A stretch of 64,000 bases of DNA from NCBI GenBank assembly GCA_047975765.1, contig JBKEEF010000002.1, forward strand, positions 124,001 through 188,000, given 5' to 3'. The stretch comes from JAQWBS01 sp047975765 (lineage in GTDB: Bacteria; Pseudomonadota; Alphaproteobacteria; RF32; CAG-239). Of the stretch, positions 8,841-17,433 are shown one piece after another. Positions within the stretch are counted from its first letter, which is position 1. The number at the start of each line of letters is the position of its first letter. The position numbers were made by a program, and so were the translations under genes. Under the pieces are notes generated by a model. The model saw only the letters and a list, made by a program, of their open reading frames with translations, did no database searches and was not told the origin of the DNA.

Positions 8841-9947
8841 ATGAAAGTAAATAGTATCATTTCGAAATATCTCATCAGGAATTTCCTCACGAACTTCTTT
8901 GGCGTTCTTGTGATGATTCTTGGCATTATCTTGATGTTTGAAATTATCGACCTCCTCCGTCGTGTTGCAGACAGAACAGATGTTGGTTTCGGATTTGTTA
9001 TGCAAATGGCCTTGACAAAACTTCCTCGAACAGTGGAAATGGTCTTCCCTTTTGTCGTGATGATTTCTGCAATGATGACTTTTTGGAAATTCAGTAAAAG
9101 TAACGAATTTGTGGTTATTAGAGCAGCAGGCGTTTCCGTCTGGGGTTTTCTCTCCCCTATTCTTTTTTGTGCTTTTATGATTGGAATTGTCAACATTGTT
9201 CTTATCAATCCAATGTCTTCAAAAATGTTTGAATATCACGAAACACTTGACTACCGTTTCAAAACAAAAAATCCAAAAGCAATGCTTTTCAACAGCAAAG
9301 GACTTTGGATTAGAGAAGCAATTGAAAATGACAATACAATGGTTTTGCAAGCAAAGTCACTTCGCCAAGAAAATGACAACCTCTTTTTGAACAAAATCAC
9401 AATCATTGAAATGGATCAAAACTCCAGACCAATAAGAAGAATAGAGGCTTTTGCAGGAGAACTAAATAAGGGCTATTTTGACCTTGCAGATATTCGCATT
9501 TATTCAGAAGGCAAAGAAACTCTCACCCAAAATAATATGCAATATAATACAACTCTTGACCTTGATAGAATTCGAGAGAATTTCATTGAACCAGAAGCGA
9601 TTTCCTTTTGGGACTTACCAAGAACAATCAGATTTTATGAAATGTCAGGTTTTTCAGTTCAAAAACATGTCATGAGATATTTCTCCCTTCTTATTTCTCC
9701 ATTTATGCTTTGTGCCATGATTTTTGTAGCAGCTGTTTTCTCACTTAGACCTAACGTAAGAAAAGGCGGGGTAATACTGATGATTGTTGGAGGTGTTGCG
9801 ACAGGGTTTACAGTCTACTTCCTTTCTCAAATTATCTATGCTTTTGGGCTGAATGATTATATTCCAATTTGGTTGGCTGTTATTTCTCCATCACTTATCA
9901 CTGTTTTATTTGCTGTTTCAGTCCTTCTTCATCTTGAGGACGGCTGA
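8841..9947 (+). CDS. lptG: LptF/LptG family LPS export permease, LptG type
   Basis: LptG is one of the two inner-membrane permeases that, with LptF and the LptB ATPase, lift lipopolysaccharide onto the Lpt bridge. The 368-residue protein has three N-terminal transmembrane helices (about residues 12-33, 58-80, 100-122), a periplasmic beta domain (about 130-270) and three C-terminal helices (about 275-365). This is the YjgP/YjgQ layout. Its presence implies an LPS outer membrane. The partner lptF is not in this window. Its stop overlaps the next ATG (TGATG), so it is translationally coupled to the PAP2 gene. Confidence 0.88.
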   Translation: MKVNSIISKYLIRNFLTNFFGVLVMILGIILMFEIIDLLRRVADRTDVGFGFVMQMALTKLPRTVEMVFPFVVMISAMMTFWKFSKSNEFVVIRAAGVSVWGFLSPILFCAFMIGIVNIVLINPMSSKMFEYHETLDYRFKTKNPKAMLFNSKGLWIREAIENDNTMVLQAKSLRQENDNLFLNKITIIEMDQNSRPIRRIEAFAGELNKGYFDLADIRIYSEGKETLTQNNMQYNTTLDLDRIRENFIEPEAISFWDLPRTIRFYEMSGFSVQKHVMRYFSLLISPFMLCAMIFVAAVFSLRPNVRKGGVILMIVGGVATGFTVYFLSQIIYAFGLNDYIPIWLAVISPSLITVLFAVSVLLHLEDG

Positions 9948-10606
9948 TGAATTTATATAAAATTTTCGAACACAAACCTAAAATTCCATACATTCTTGGA
10001 ATTCTACTTATAGGCGTTGGACTTTTTTCAAAACAAATAGACTTATATCTAAGTGGGCTTTTCTTTAAAGATGATATTTTCTTTCTCAAAGATCAGAAGT
10101 TTTTTTATATCCCTAATCATATTGTCCCAGCAGTTTTGGTATCTGTAGCTTTTCTTTTTGTTGTATTATGGTTTTTTCATAAGGTTGACAAACAGAAGAT
10201 GATTTTCGTCTTTGGTTCCATGTTTGTTGGACCTCTACTTATCACAAATGCTTTTTTCAAGAGCATGTGGGGAAGAGCCAGACCATTTGATATTTCAAAT
10301 TTTAACGGTGAAAAAAGTTTTTCTCATGCACTTATCCCTTCAAATCAATGCACATGGGATTGTTCTTTCATTTCAGGGCATACTGCTGTTGCAATCTGGA
10401 CACTGAGTTTGGCGTTACTTTGCCCTTTGAAATATAGAAATGTCGCAATTTTCTGCTCTCTTCTTTTCACGGTCATAATCGGAACAACCCGAATTGTGCA
10501 AGGCTATCATTTCTTCTCAGATGTTTTCTTTTCGGGAATCCTCAATTTTTATGTTGTCTGGTTCTTTTACCATTCTGTTTATCTTAAAAAAAAGACTGGA
10601 TTTTAA
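9947..10606 (+). CDS. PAP2-family membrane phosphatase
   Basis: A lipid phosphatase of the PAP2 superfamily, 219 residues with about six hydrophobic segments. The three active-site motifs are present: KSMWGRARP (KX6RP), FISGH (SGH, with Ile replacing the usual Pro before Ser) and TRIVQGYHFFSD (RX5HX3D). Coupling to lptG suggests a role in envelope lipid chemistry, for example lipid A or undecaprenyl/phosphatidylglycerol phosphate dephosphorylation. That role is inference from the neighbour. The final codons fall inside one arm of a 13-bp inverted repeat. Confidence 0.85.
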   Translation: MNLYKIFEHKPKIPYILGILLIGVGLFSKQIDLYLSGLFFKDDIFFLKDQKFFYIPNHIVPAVLVSVAFLFVVLWFFHKVDKQKMIFVFGSMFVGPLLITNAFFKSMWGRARPFDISNFNGEKSFSHALIPSNQCTWDCSFISGHTAVAIWTLSLALLCPLKYRNVAIFCSLLFTVIIGTTRIVQGYHFFSDVFFSGILNFYVVWFFYHSVYLKKKTGF

Positions 10607-10692
10607 AAAAAAGATGTGATATACAAAGCATAATTTGATAAATATTATTGAAGGTGGGGTGAAAACCCCACCTTCTTGCTTAAGATAAACAG
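10575..10692 (+). other. 13-bp inverted repeat enclosing a GAAA-loop hairpin before rimP
   Basis: CTGTTTATCTTAA (10575-10587) and TTAAGATAAACAG (10680-10692) are perfect inverted repeats. Between them, 10650-10675 is an 11-bp stem GAAGGTGGGGT / ACCCCACCTTC closed by a GAAA tetraloop. The hairpin alone resembles a terminator, but the following tract (TTGCTTAAG) is a poor T run. It may end the lptG unit, or act as a leader structure for rimP-nusA. Confidence 0.6.
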
Positions 10693-10710
10693 TGTTTTGT
10701 AGGAATATTG

Positions 10711-11211
10711 ATGAAAACTGAAGAAAAAATTGAAAATTTGATTAGCCCAATCATTGATGAGCTTGGCTACGAGATTGTCAGAATTATGCTCATTGGACAA
10801 GCTAATCCAACTTTGCAAATCATGATTGATAATAAAAACCAAAAACCAATCATCATTGATGACTGTGTTGTGGTTAGCAAATCCATCTCTGAAATTTTGG
10901 ATGAAAACATCGATATGGCTTATAATTTGGAAGTTAGCTCCCCTGGTGTTGACCGCCCACTCACTAAAATTGAACACTTTTCGAGATATGTTGGTTTTGA
11001 AACAAAAATCGACACACTCACTGCTGTTGAAGAAAGAAAAAGATTCAAAGGAAAACTTCTTTCTGTTAATGGTAACAACATTGAAATTGAAACTGATGGC
11101 AACAACTATACTGTCAGCTTTGATAACATCTTAAAAGCTAAACTTGTTTTAACCGACGAGTTGCTTAAGTCATATCAAGAACAAACTCAAGAATTAACTG
11201 AAGAAAACTAA
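10711..11211 (+). CDS. rimP: Ribosome maturation factor RimP
   Basis: RimP binds the 30S precursor and assists assembly. The 166-residue product has the N-terminal half with LGYEIVR and a beta strand LQIMIDN, then the family signature LEVSSPGVDRPL near residue 71. A small SH3-like C-terminal domain follows (FKGKLLSVNGNNIEIE). The start is taken at the ATG at 10711 with AGGA 6 bp upstream; a TTG directly before it is less likely. rimP heads the rimP-nusA-ylxR-infB-rbfA unit, which is standard. Confidence 0.93.
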   Translation: MKTEEKIENLISPIIDELGYEIVRIMLIGQANPTLQIMIDNKNQKPIIIDDCVVVSKSISEILDENIDMAYNLEVSSPGVDRPLTKIEHFSRYVGFETKIDTLTAVEERKRFKGKLLSVNGNNIEIETDGNNYTVSFDNILKAKLVLTDELLKSYQEQTQELTEEN

Positions 11212-11230
11212 TTTAAGTAAGAGGAAAAAA

Positions 11231-12754
11231 ATGTCAAACATTGAAAATATGCCAAGACCTGAAATCATATTAGTTGCTGACACTGTTGCCAGAGAAAAAA
11301 ACATTGAAAAAGAAGATGTTTTTGTAGCAATGGAAATTGCAATTCAAAAAGCTGCTCGTTCAAAATATGGTTTTGAACATGACATTAGAGCAAATATCGA
11401 CCGTAAAACTGGTGCGATCAACTTGGCAAGATATCGTGAAGTTGTCGGTTCTGCAGAAGAAATTGAAAATGATGCAGCTCAACTCCTTTTAGAAGATGCA
11501 ACACTTTATGATAAAAATATTGAAGTAGGCGAATTTTTAATTGACCAACTTCCTCCAATCGACTTTGGTCGTATTGCGGCTCAAACAGCAAAACAAGTTA
11601 TCACTCAAAAAGTTCGTGAAGCTGAAAGAAGCAAGCAATATGACGAATATGTTCAAAAAGTTGGCACAATTGTTAACGGAACAGTTAAAAGAGTTGAGTT
11701 TGGCAACGTTGTTCTTGACATTGGTAAGGCTGAAGCTGTTCTTCGTCGTGACGAAATCATTCCACGCGAAAAATTCAAAAATGGTGACCGTGTTCGTGCA
11801 TATGTTCTCGAAGTTCGTAAAGAAGCAAAAGGTCCACAAATTTTCTTGTCTCGTACTTGCCCAGAATTTTTGGAAAAACTTTTCACTTCTGAAGTTCCTG
11901 AAATCTATGATGGTATCGTTAAAATTGTTGGTGTGGCTCGTGACCCAGGTTCAAAAGCTAAAATTGCAGTTAAAACAGATGATGTAACAATTGATGCTGT
12001 TGGTGCTGCGGTTGGTTTGAGAGGTATTCGCGTTCAAGCTGTTGTAAATGAACTTCAAGGCGAAAAAATTGATGTCATTCCATATTCTGACGATAAAGCA
12101 CAATTCATTGTAAGCACCTTGGCTCCTGCTGAAGTTTCTAAAGTGGTTATTGATGAAGAAAATAGCCGTATTGAAGTTGTTGTTCCACAAGAACAATTCT
12201 CTATTGCAATTGGTCGTCGTGGTCAAAATGTTAAGCTTGCATCACAACTCATTGGCAGCGATATTGATGTGTTGACAGAAGAACAAGAACAAGAAAGAAG
12301 AACAAACGAAAATAAAGTTCGTTCACAAAGATTTATGGAAGCTTTGGACGTTGATGAAATGATTGCTCATTTACTCATCGCTGAAGGTTTTTCTAAAGTT
12401 GATGAAATTGCATTAGTTGACCTTGCAGAACTTACAGACATTGAAGGTTTCGATGATGAAGTAGCAAAAGAACTTCAAACTCGTGCAATTAATTTTGTTC
12501 AAAACAGAGACAAAGTATTTGCTGCACAATCTAAAGATTTAGGCATTGAAGAAAGCTTGAAAACAGTTGAAGGTTTGGATCAAGATATGATTATCACTTT
12601 GGCTAAAGCAGAGATTAAAAACATTGACGATTTGGCAGATTTAGCTGCTGATGAACTCATCGAAATTCTCGGCGAAAATTCAATTTCCGAAACTGAAGCA
12701 AACCGCATCATTATGAATGCAAGATCTCACTGGTTTGAAGACGAGGGAAAATAA
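11231..12754 (+). CDS. nusA: Transcription termination/antitermination factor NusA
   Basis: NusA binds RNA polymerase and nascent RNA, affecting pausing, termination and antitermination. In order, the 507 residues hold the polymerase-binding N-terminal domain (1 to about 125), an S1 domain (about 137-200; VNGTVKRVEFGNVVLDIG) and two KH domains (about 205-345). The second KH loop reads IAIGRRGQNVKLAS. Two C-terminal acidic helix-hairpin-helix repeats follow (about 365-500), the alphaproteobacterial/enterobacterial long form. GAGGAAA precedes the ATG. The stop abuts the start of ylxR. Confidence 0.96.
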   Translation: MSNIENMPRPEIILVADTVAREKNIEKEDVFVAMEIAIQKAARSKYGFEHDIRANIDRKTGAINLARYREVVGSAEEIENDAAQLLLEDATLYDKNIEVGEFLIDQLPPIDFGRIAAQTAKQVITQKVREAERSKQYDEYVQKVGTIVNGTVKRVEFGNVVLDIGKAEAVLRRDEIIPREKFKNGDRVRAYVLEVRKEAKGPQIFLSRTCPEFLEKLFTSEVPEIYDGIVKIVGVARDPGSKAKIAVKTDDVTIDAVGAAVGLRGIRVQAVVNELQGEKIDVIPYSDDKAQFIVSTLAPAEVSKVVIDEENSRIEVVVPQEQFSIAIGRRGQNVKLASQLIGSDIDVLTEEQEQERRTNENKVRSQRFMEALDVDEMIAHLLIAEGFSKVDEIALVDLAELTDIEGFDDEVAKELQTRAINFVQNRDKVFAAQSKDLGIEESLKTVEGLDQDMIITLAKAEIKNIDDLADLAADELIEILGENSISETEANRIIMNARSHWFEDEGK

Positions 12755-13327
12755 TTGACGAGAGAACTTGAGACATCAAGAAAATGTATTGTTTCTGGTA
12801 AAGTGATGGAGATTGAAAACCTCCTTCGCTTTACAGAAGCAAATAATATGGTTATTCCTGATTTTGGAAAAAAATTTCCAGGTAAGGGTAGCTATGTTGA
12901 AGTCTCAACTTCTGCTCTCAAAAAAGCAGTTGAAAGAAAACTTTTCTCTAAGTTCTACAAAAAAAACCTACACGAAAGTGAAGAACTTATTGAACAAGTA
13001 ACACATATTTTGAAGAAAAAAGGGCTTGATTCTATCAATTTTTCCAGAAAAGCGGGTGTCTTAATCACTGGCTTTGAAAAGGTTAAAGATACAATCATCA
13101 ATGACAAAGCCTCTTTTATTCTTGAAGCAACAGATGCCGGAGATGACGGACATAAGAAAATCCTGTCTCTTGCGAAGACGACAGAACTTTTTTCTTTATA
13201 CACAATTGAGGAGTTAGACCAGGCATTAAATAAAACAAATACTGTGCATGTTGCTTTCAAAAAAAGCACAATGGCAAATTTAGCCCGTAAAGATTTTAAT
13301 AAATTAAAAAGTTTTTTAGAAAACTAA
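12755..13327 (+). CDS. YlxR-domain protein fused to L7Ae-like domain
   Basis: A predicted RNA-binding protein of 190 residues. The N-terminal YlxR (DUF448) domain shows SRKCIVSGKVMEIENLLRF; the second Cys of the usual CxxCG-type pair is Ser. The C-terminal half (about residues 90-185) resembles the L7Ae/L30e fold (FSRKAGVLITGFEKV ... FILEATDAG). This fusion between nusA and infB is typical of alphaproteobacteria. The start is a TTG directly abutting the nusA stop, with GAGGGA upstream; starting there preserves the whole YlxR motif. Its function, probably in ribosome or nucleoid RNA binding, is not established here. Confidence 0.88.
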   Translation: MTRELETSRKCIVSGKVMEIENLLRFTEANNMVIPDFGKKFPGKGSYVEVSTSALKKAVERKLFSKFYKKNLHESEELIEQVTHILKKKGLDSINFSRKAGVLITGFEKVKDTIINDKASFILEATDAGDDGHKKILSLAKTTELFSLYTIEELDQALNKTNTVHVAFKKSTMANLARKDFNKLKSFLEN

Positions 13328-13352
13328 AAAAGAAAGATGAGGAAGTGTTATA

Positions 13353-15785
13353 ATGAGCGATAACAAACTAACATTATCAAGCAAGTCAACCCTAACATTG
13401 AAAAACGTAGGAGATGGCTCTAGGTCTGGTTCATCAGACGGAAAAAAAGTTATTCAAGTTGAAGTTCGCAAGAAAAGAAACATCAATCAAACTACTGTTG
13501 ATAAAAGAGATAGTGATGTCAGAATTGATGATAATATGGCAACAAAACTAAAACTTATTGCTGAAGCAAAAGAACATGAAGCAAGAAGACTTCACGAAGA
13601 AGAAGAAAAAGAAGTTTTACGCCTAAGAGAAAAAGAGGAAGAAGAAAAAAGAAGAGAGCTTGAGAAAAAAGTGGCAAAAGCTGAACAAAGCAAACCTACT
13701 GAAGAAAAAAAAGCAGCTCCTGCTCCAGTTGCAGAGAAAAAACAAGAAGAAAAATCTGCTCCAAAATTCAAAGACAAAAAACCTCATGATTCTGAAGATG
13801 ATGAAGATTTTACAAATAAAAAGAATAAGAAAGAAGTTTCTAGTGATTTTGAAGATACTAAGAAAGTGATGAAAAGAACTTTTGAACCTCAAAAAAGAAA
13901 CTCAAAAGTAAATGTTCATAACTTCTCAAATTCTGACGAGGATGAAGATGATTATGGATTTGGTGGTCGTAGACGTAGATTTAAGAAAAAACAACCAAAA
14001 CCAGTTATCCAACATTCTCAAGAAAAAGTGATTAAAGAAGTAATTATTCCTGAAATTATCACAGTTCAAGAACTTGCTAACCGTATGGCTGAAAAAAGTG
14101 CAGAAGTTATTAAAAAATTGATGGGTTTAGGTGTTATGGCAACAATCAATCAACCTATTGATGCCGACACTGCTCAAATTGTTGTTGAAGAATTGGGACA
14201 CAAATTCAAACGCGTTGCAGATAGTGACGTTGAACAAAATTTAAGCAGCATTGAAGACACTGAAGCAGACTTACTCTCTCGTGCACCTGTTGTAACTGTT
14301 ATGGGACACGTTGACCATGGTAAAACGTCTTTGCTCGATGCACTCAGAGAAACTAACGTTGCGGACAGGGAAGCTGGCGGTATCACTCAACACATTGGTG
14401 CTTACCAAGTTGCCCTTGAAAACGGAAACAAAGTTACGTTCATTGATACACCTGGACACGAAGCATTCTCAGAAATGCGTGCTCGTGGTGCAAAAGTAAC
14501 AGACATTGTTATTCTTGTTGTTGCTGCCAATGATGGCATCATGCCACAAACAGTTGAAGCTATCCGTCACGCTCAGGCGGCAGGCGTTCCAATTGTTGTT
14601 GCAATCAACAAAATAGACCTTCCAGGTGCTGACCCACTTCGTGTTAAAACAGATTTGCTCCAACATGGTATTGCTGTCGAAGATATGGGTGGCGAAACAC
14701 TTGTTGCAGAAGTTTCTGCAAAAAAACGCATCAACATCAAAGGTCTGTTAGAAGCAGTTCTTCTCCAAGCTGAAATGCTTGATTTGAAAGCAAATCCAAA
14801 CCGTAAAGCTGAAGGCGTTGTTGTTGAAGCAAAAATGGAAAAAGGTCGCGGTTCTGTTGCTACTGTTTTAGTTCAAAAAGGAACCTTAAATGTTGGCGAC
14901 ATCTTCATTGCAGGAAAAGAATGGGGTCGTGTTCGTGCCATGTTCAATGAACATGGAAAAAAATCTGAATTTGCGGGACCATCTACACCTGTTGAAGTTA
15001 TTGGTCTTCAAGGAACTCCATCTGCAGGTGACAATTTTGTTGTTGCTGAAAATGAAGAACAAGCAAGAGAAGTTACGACATATCGTATCAATAAAGAAAG
15101 AGATGCGAAGATTGTTAAAAGTGCTAAAACAGCTATGGAACAAATGCTTGATAAAATTAAGTCTGGTGAAATCAAACACCTCCCAATCATTATCAAAGCT
15201 GACGTTCAAGGCTCTATTGAAGCAATTGAAGGTATTTTGAACAAACTTTCTAACGAAGAAGTTTCTGTTCAAATTCTCCACTCTGCTGTAGGTCCAATCT
15301 CTGAATCAGATATCACACTTGCAAAAGCTTCTCATGCTTTCATTATTGGTTTTAACGTCCGTGCGATTCCACAAGCTCGTGACATGGCAAGACGTGACGG
15401 AATTGATATTCGCTACTACTCAATCATTTATGACGTTGCAGACGATGTTAAAAAGGCTCTCCAAGGTATGCTTTCCCCTGAACTTCGTGAGAAAATCATT
15501 GGTTACGCAGAAATCCGCAAAGTCTTCAACATCACTGGTGTTGGTAAGGTTGCTGGATGTATGGTTACTGAGGGCTTTGTTAAACGTGGTGCAAAAGTTA
15601 GACTTCTTCGCGATAACGTGGTTATCCATGATGGAGCTCTTGGTCAGCTTAAACGTGCTAAAGATGATGTTAAAGAAGTTAAATCTGGCTACGAATGTGG
15701 TATGAGCTTTGAAAAATATGATGATATCAAAGACGGCGATTATATCGAATGCTATGAAGTTGAAGAATTGGAAAGACAACTTTAA
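13353..15785 (+). CDS. infB: Translation initiation factor IF-2
   Basis: IF-2 is the GTPase that brings initiator tRNA to the 30S subunit. The 810-residue protein has a long charged Lys/Glu-rich N-terminal region (about 1-235) with low-complexity helix, an IF2_N domain (about 235-300) and the G domain. The G domain has GHVDHGKTS (G1, near 318), DTPGHEAF (G3) and NKIDLPGA (G4). Domains II, III and IV end at EVEELERQL. The ATG at 13353 has GAGGAAG upstream. It lies 25 bp after the ylxR-L7Ae gene, with rbfA 29 bp downstream. Confidence 0.97.
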   Translation: MSDNKLTLSSKSTLTLKNVGDGSRSGSSDGKKVIQVEVRKKRNINQTTVDKRDSDVRIDDNMATKLKLIAEAKEHEARRLHEEEEKEVLRLREKEEEEKRRELEKKVAKAEQSKPTEEKKAAPAPVAEKKQEEKSAPKFKDKKPHDSEDDEDFTNKKNKKEVSSDFEDTKKVMKRTFEPQKRNSKVNVHNFSNSDEDEDDYGFGGRRRRFKKKQPKPVIQHSQEKVIKEVIIPEIITVQELANRMAEKSAEVIKKLMGLGVMATINQPIDADTAQIVVEELGHKFKRVADSDVEQNLSSIEDTEADLLSRAPVVTVMGHVDHGKTSLLDALRETNVADREAGGITQHIGAYQVALENGNKVTFIDTPGHEAFSEMRARGAKVTDIVILVVAANDGIMPQTVEAIRHAQAAGVPIVVAINKIDLPGADPLRVKTDLLQHGIAVEDMGGETLVAEVSAKKRINIKGLLEAVLLQAEMLDLKANPNRKAEGVVVEAKMEKGRGSVATVLVQKGTLNVGDIFIAGKEWGRVRAMFNEHGKKSEFAGPSTPVEVIGLQGTPSAGDNFVVAENEEQAREVTTYRINKERDAKIVKSAKTAMEQMLDKIKSGEIKHLPIIIKADVQGSIEAIEGILNKLSNEEVSVQILHSAVGPISESDITLAKASHAFIIGFNVRAIPQARDMARRDGIDIRYYSIIYDVADDVKKALQGMLSPELREKIIGYAEIRKVFNITGVGKVAGCMVTEGFVKRGAKVRLLRDNVVIHDGALGQLKRAKDDVKEVKSGYECGMSFEKYDDIKDGDYIECYEVEELERQL

Positions 15786-15814
15786 TATATGAAGAATAAA
15801 AATAAGGAATAGAT

Positions 15815-16195
15815 ATGCTACTTAAAGAACAATCACAACGCCAACTCAAAGTCGGGCAAGAAATCAAAAAGATTATTGCTGGTTTGATTGAGCGTGGTGA
15901 AATTAGAAACTTGGTGGATCTTGGTGCTTTGGTGACAGTAACTGAAGTACGAATTTCTCCAGATATGAAATACAGTAACGTGTTTTTTATCACTTCTGAT
16001 GATGCAAAAAATGCGGAAGCACTGAAAGCTTTGCAACTTGCGGCAAACTTTTTCCGCAAGCAAATTGCTTCAAAAGTTGAAATGCGCTACACACCTGAAG
16101 TCGTTTTCAAAATTGATGAAAGCTTTGCTGAAGCAACAAAAATTGAAAAACTCTTACACGATGATAGAGTGCAAAGAGATTTAAAAAACGCATAA
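15815..16195 (+). CDS. rbfA: Ribosome-binding factor A
   Basis: RbfA binds immature 30S subunits and acts in late 16S rRNA maturation. The 126-residue product is of normal length and KH-fold type. It shows RQLKVGQEIKKIIAGLI, VTEVRISPDMKYSNVFF and the C-terminal MRYTPEVVFKIDES. It is the last gene of the operon, closed by a strong terminator at 16205-16234. In many relatives truB would follow here; it is instead at 2065-2976 on the opposite strand. Confidence 0.95.
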   Translation: MLLKEQSQRQLKVGQEIKKIIAGLIERGEIRNLVDLGALVTVTEVRISPDMKYSNVFFITSDDAKNAEALKALQLAANFFRKQIASKVEMRYTPEVVFKIDESFAEATKIEKLLHDDRVQRDLKNA

Positions 16196-16204
16196 TTAAG
16201 AACT

Positions 16205-16234
16205 AAAAAAGAGGCTCACTTTTGAGCCTCTTTT
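16205..16234 (+). terminator. Intrinsic terminator after rbfA
   Basis: AAAGAGGCTC pairs with GAGCCTCTTT around an ACTTTT loop, followed by a short T run. It ends the rimP-rbfA operon and can also serve the convergent gene ending at 16267. Confidence 0.92.
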
Positions 16235-16266
16235 CATTTTAAACTTAAATTTTAATAGATAATATT

Positions 16267-17334
16267 TTATCTACCAGAATCTTTCATTGCTGGGCGTCCA
16301 TATGTTGGACGTTGCGCAGATTGTCCAGAATTTTGTTTTGGACGTCCGCCTTGACTAGAACCTCTACTCAAATTTCTAATTTTAGCAGCATCTGACATTT
16401 CTTTTTTCTTAGGTTTCTCTGTTCCTACATTTGTTTGTGTTTTAGTTTGTTCTCCTCTTGAACTCTCTACCTCTTTTTCTGAGGTTCTAAGTAAGCTACC
16501 ATTTGGTGCTTTTTCGTGTTCAGGATTCTCATTCTCTGACTGACGCTCATCTTCAGGCTTTTGTTTATCATCATTTCCTTTTGGTTTATTATCTTTTGGA
16601 GCAGAACCACCAGAGTTGTCTTTTTCGTCCTCAGGCTTTTCTTGGACAGGACCTTTTTTTCTTTCATCTGTCTTATCATTAAGATTAATATCAGGCACTT
16701 CTGCTGCACCCAAAATATTTACTGCAGAATGGATTGTTTCTTCGCCTTTTGCCAATGCTTGCTCAAATTTTTGTGCTTGCTCCTCAAGTTTAGGCATCCA
16801 AGCAGATGCTTCATTAATAAGCAGATTAGCAAAATTTTCATCTGGAGCAAAAAATGGTGTATTATCCTCTTGAGGTTGAAATTTAGGTTTTTCTTGTTCA
16901 TCTTTTTGAGCAAGTTGATTTCTAGTCACATTTTCAATGGAAGGTTTTTGAATTGAAGATTGTCCTGCTTGAGCTCCAACACCTTCTTCTTTTCCCTTTC
17001 CAGAAGCAAGTGTCGCTTGTTGCATGTTAGAAGGAGCAGCTTGTTGAGGCTTACTTCCATCTTGCTGCTTTACTGCTTTATTGTTAGCTTCTTTCCTCTT
17101 ATTTTCAAACTCTTGTTTTTTTCTCTTTGCTTCTTCTAGCTTCTGTTTGGCTTTTTCTAAAATACTTCTCAAGTATTCAATAGAAGTTCTTGTCTTTGGC
17201 AATTGTTCTTGAACAAAAGCTGCATATTGAGGATCTTTTTCTTTCAACTTATCAAGACCACTTTTTTCTTTCTCATCAAGAGGCTTATCTTCCAGATTAT
17301 TTTCACCCCATTTCAAATCTTGATCTTGCGACAT
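16267..17334 (-). CDS. Hydrophilic low-complexity protein of unknown function
   Basis: I do not recognise this protein. The start is taken at the ATG at 17334 because GAGGAGA lies 5 bp upstream; an in-frame ATG 22 codons earlier lacks such a site. The 355 residues contain a Lys/Glu-rich coiled-coil (about 55-90, LEKAKQKLEEAKRKKQEFE), a Gln/Ala-rich middle and a second helical patch (about 165-205). The tail is strongly disordered and rich in Lys, Asp, Pro, Asn and Gly, ending in Arg/Gly/Gln-rich sequence. There is no signal peptide or membrane helix. The composition recalls scaffold-like or secreted effector proteins, but nothing ties it to one. Confidence 0.65.
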   Translation of the reverse strand: MSQDQDLKWGENNLEDKPLDEKEKSGLDKLKEKDPQYAAFVQEQLPKTRTSIEYLRSILEKAKQKLEEAKRKKQEFENKRKEANNKAVKQQDGSKPQQAAPSNMQQATLASGKGKEEGVGAQAGQSSIQKPSIENVTRNQLAQKDEQEKPKFQPQEDNTPFFAPDENFANLLINEASAWMPKLEEQAQKFEQALAKGEETIHSAVNILGAAEVPDINLNDKTDERKKGPVQEKPEDEKDNSGGSAPKDNKPKGNDDKQKPEDERQSENENPEHEKAPNGSLLRTSEKEVESSRGEQTKTQTNVGTEKPKKKEMSDAAKIRNLSRGSSQGGRPKQNSGQSAQRPTYGRPAMKDSGR

Positions 17335-17405
17335 AGCATTCTCCTCAGATAGTTTGCATATAATACAAAATATAGTATCCGCACAGTATTGCTCTGTCAA
17401 GGTTG

Positions 17406-17433
17406 AAAAAAGAGGCTGTCTAGCCTCTTTTTT
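17406..17433 (-). terminator. Intrinsic terminator after nrdB
   Basis: AAAAAAGAGGCT pairs with AGCCTCTTTTTT around a GTCT loop, ending next to the nrdB stop codon. Runs of A and T on both sides make it usable from either strand. Confidence 0.92.
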
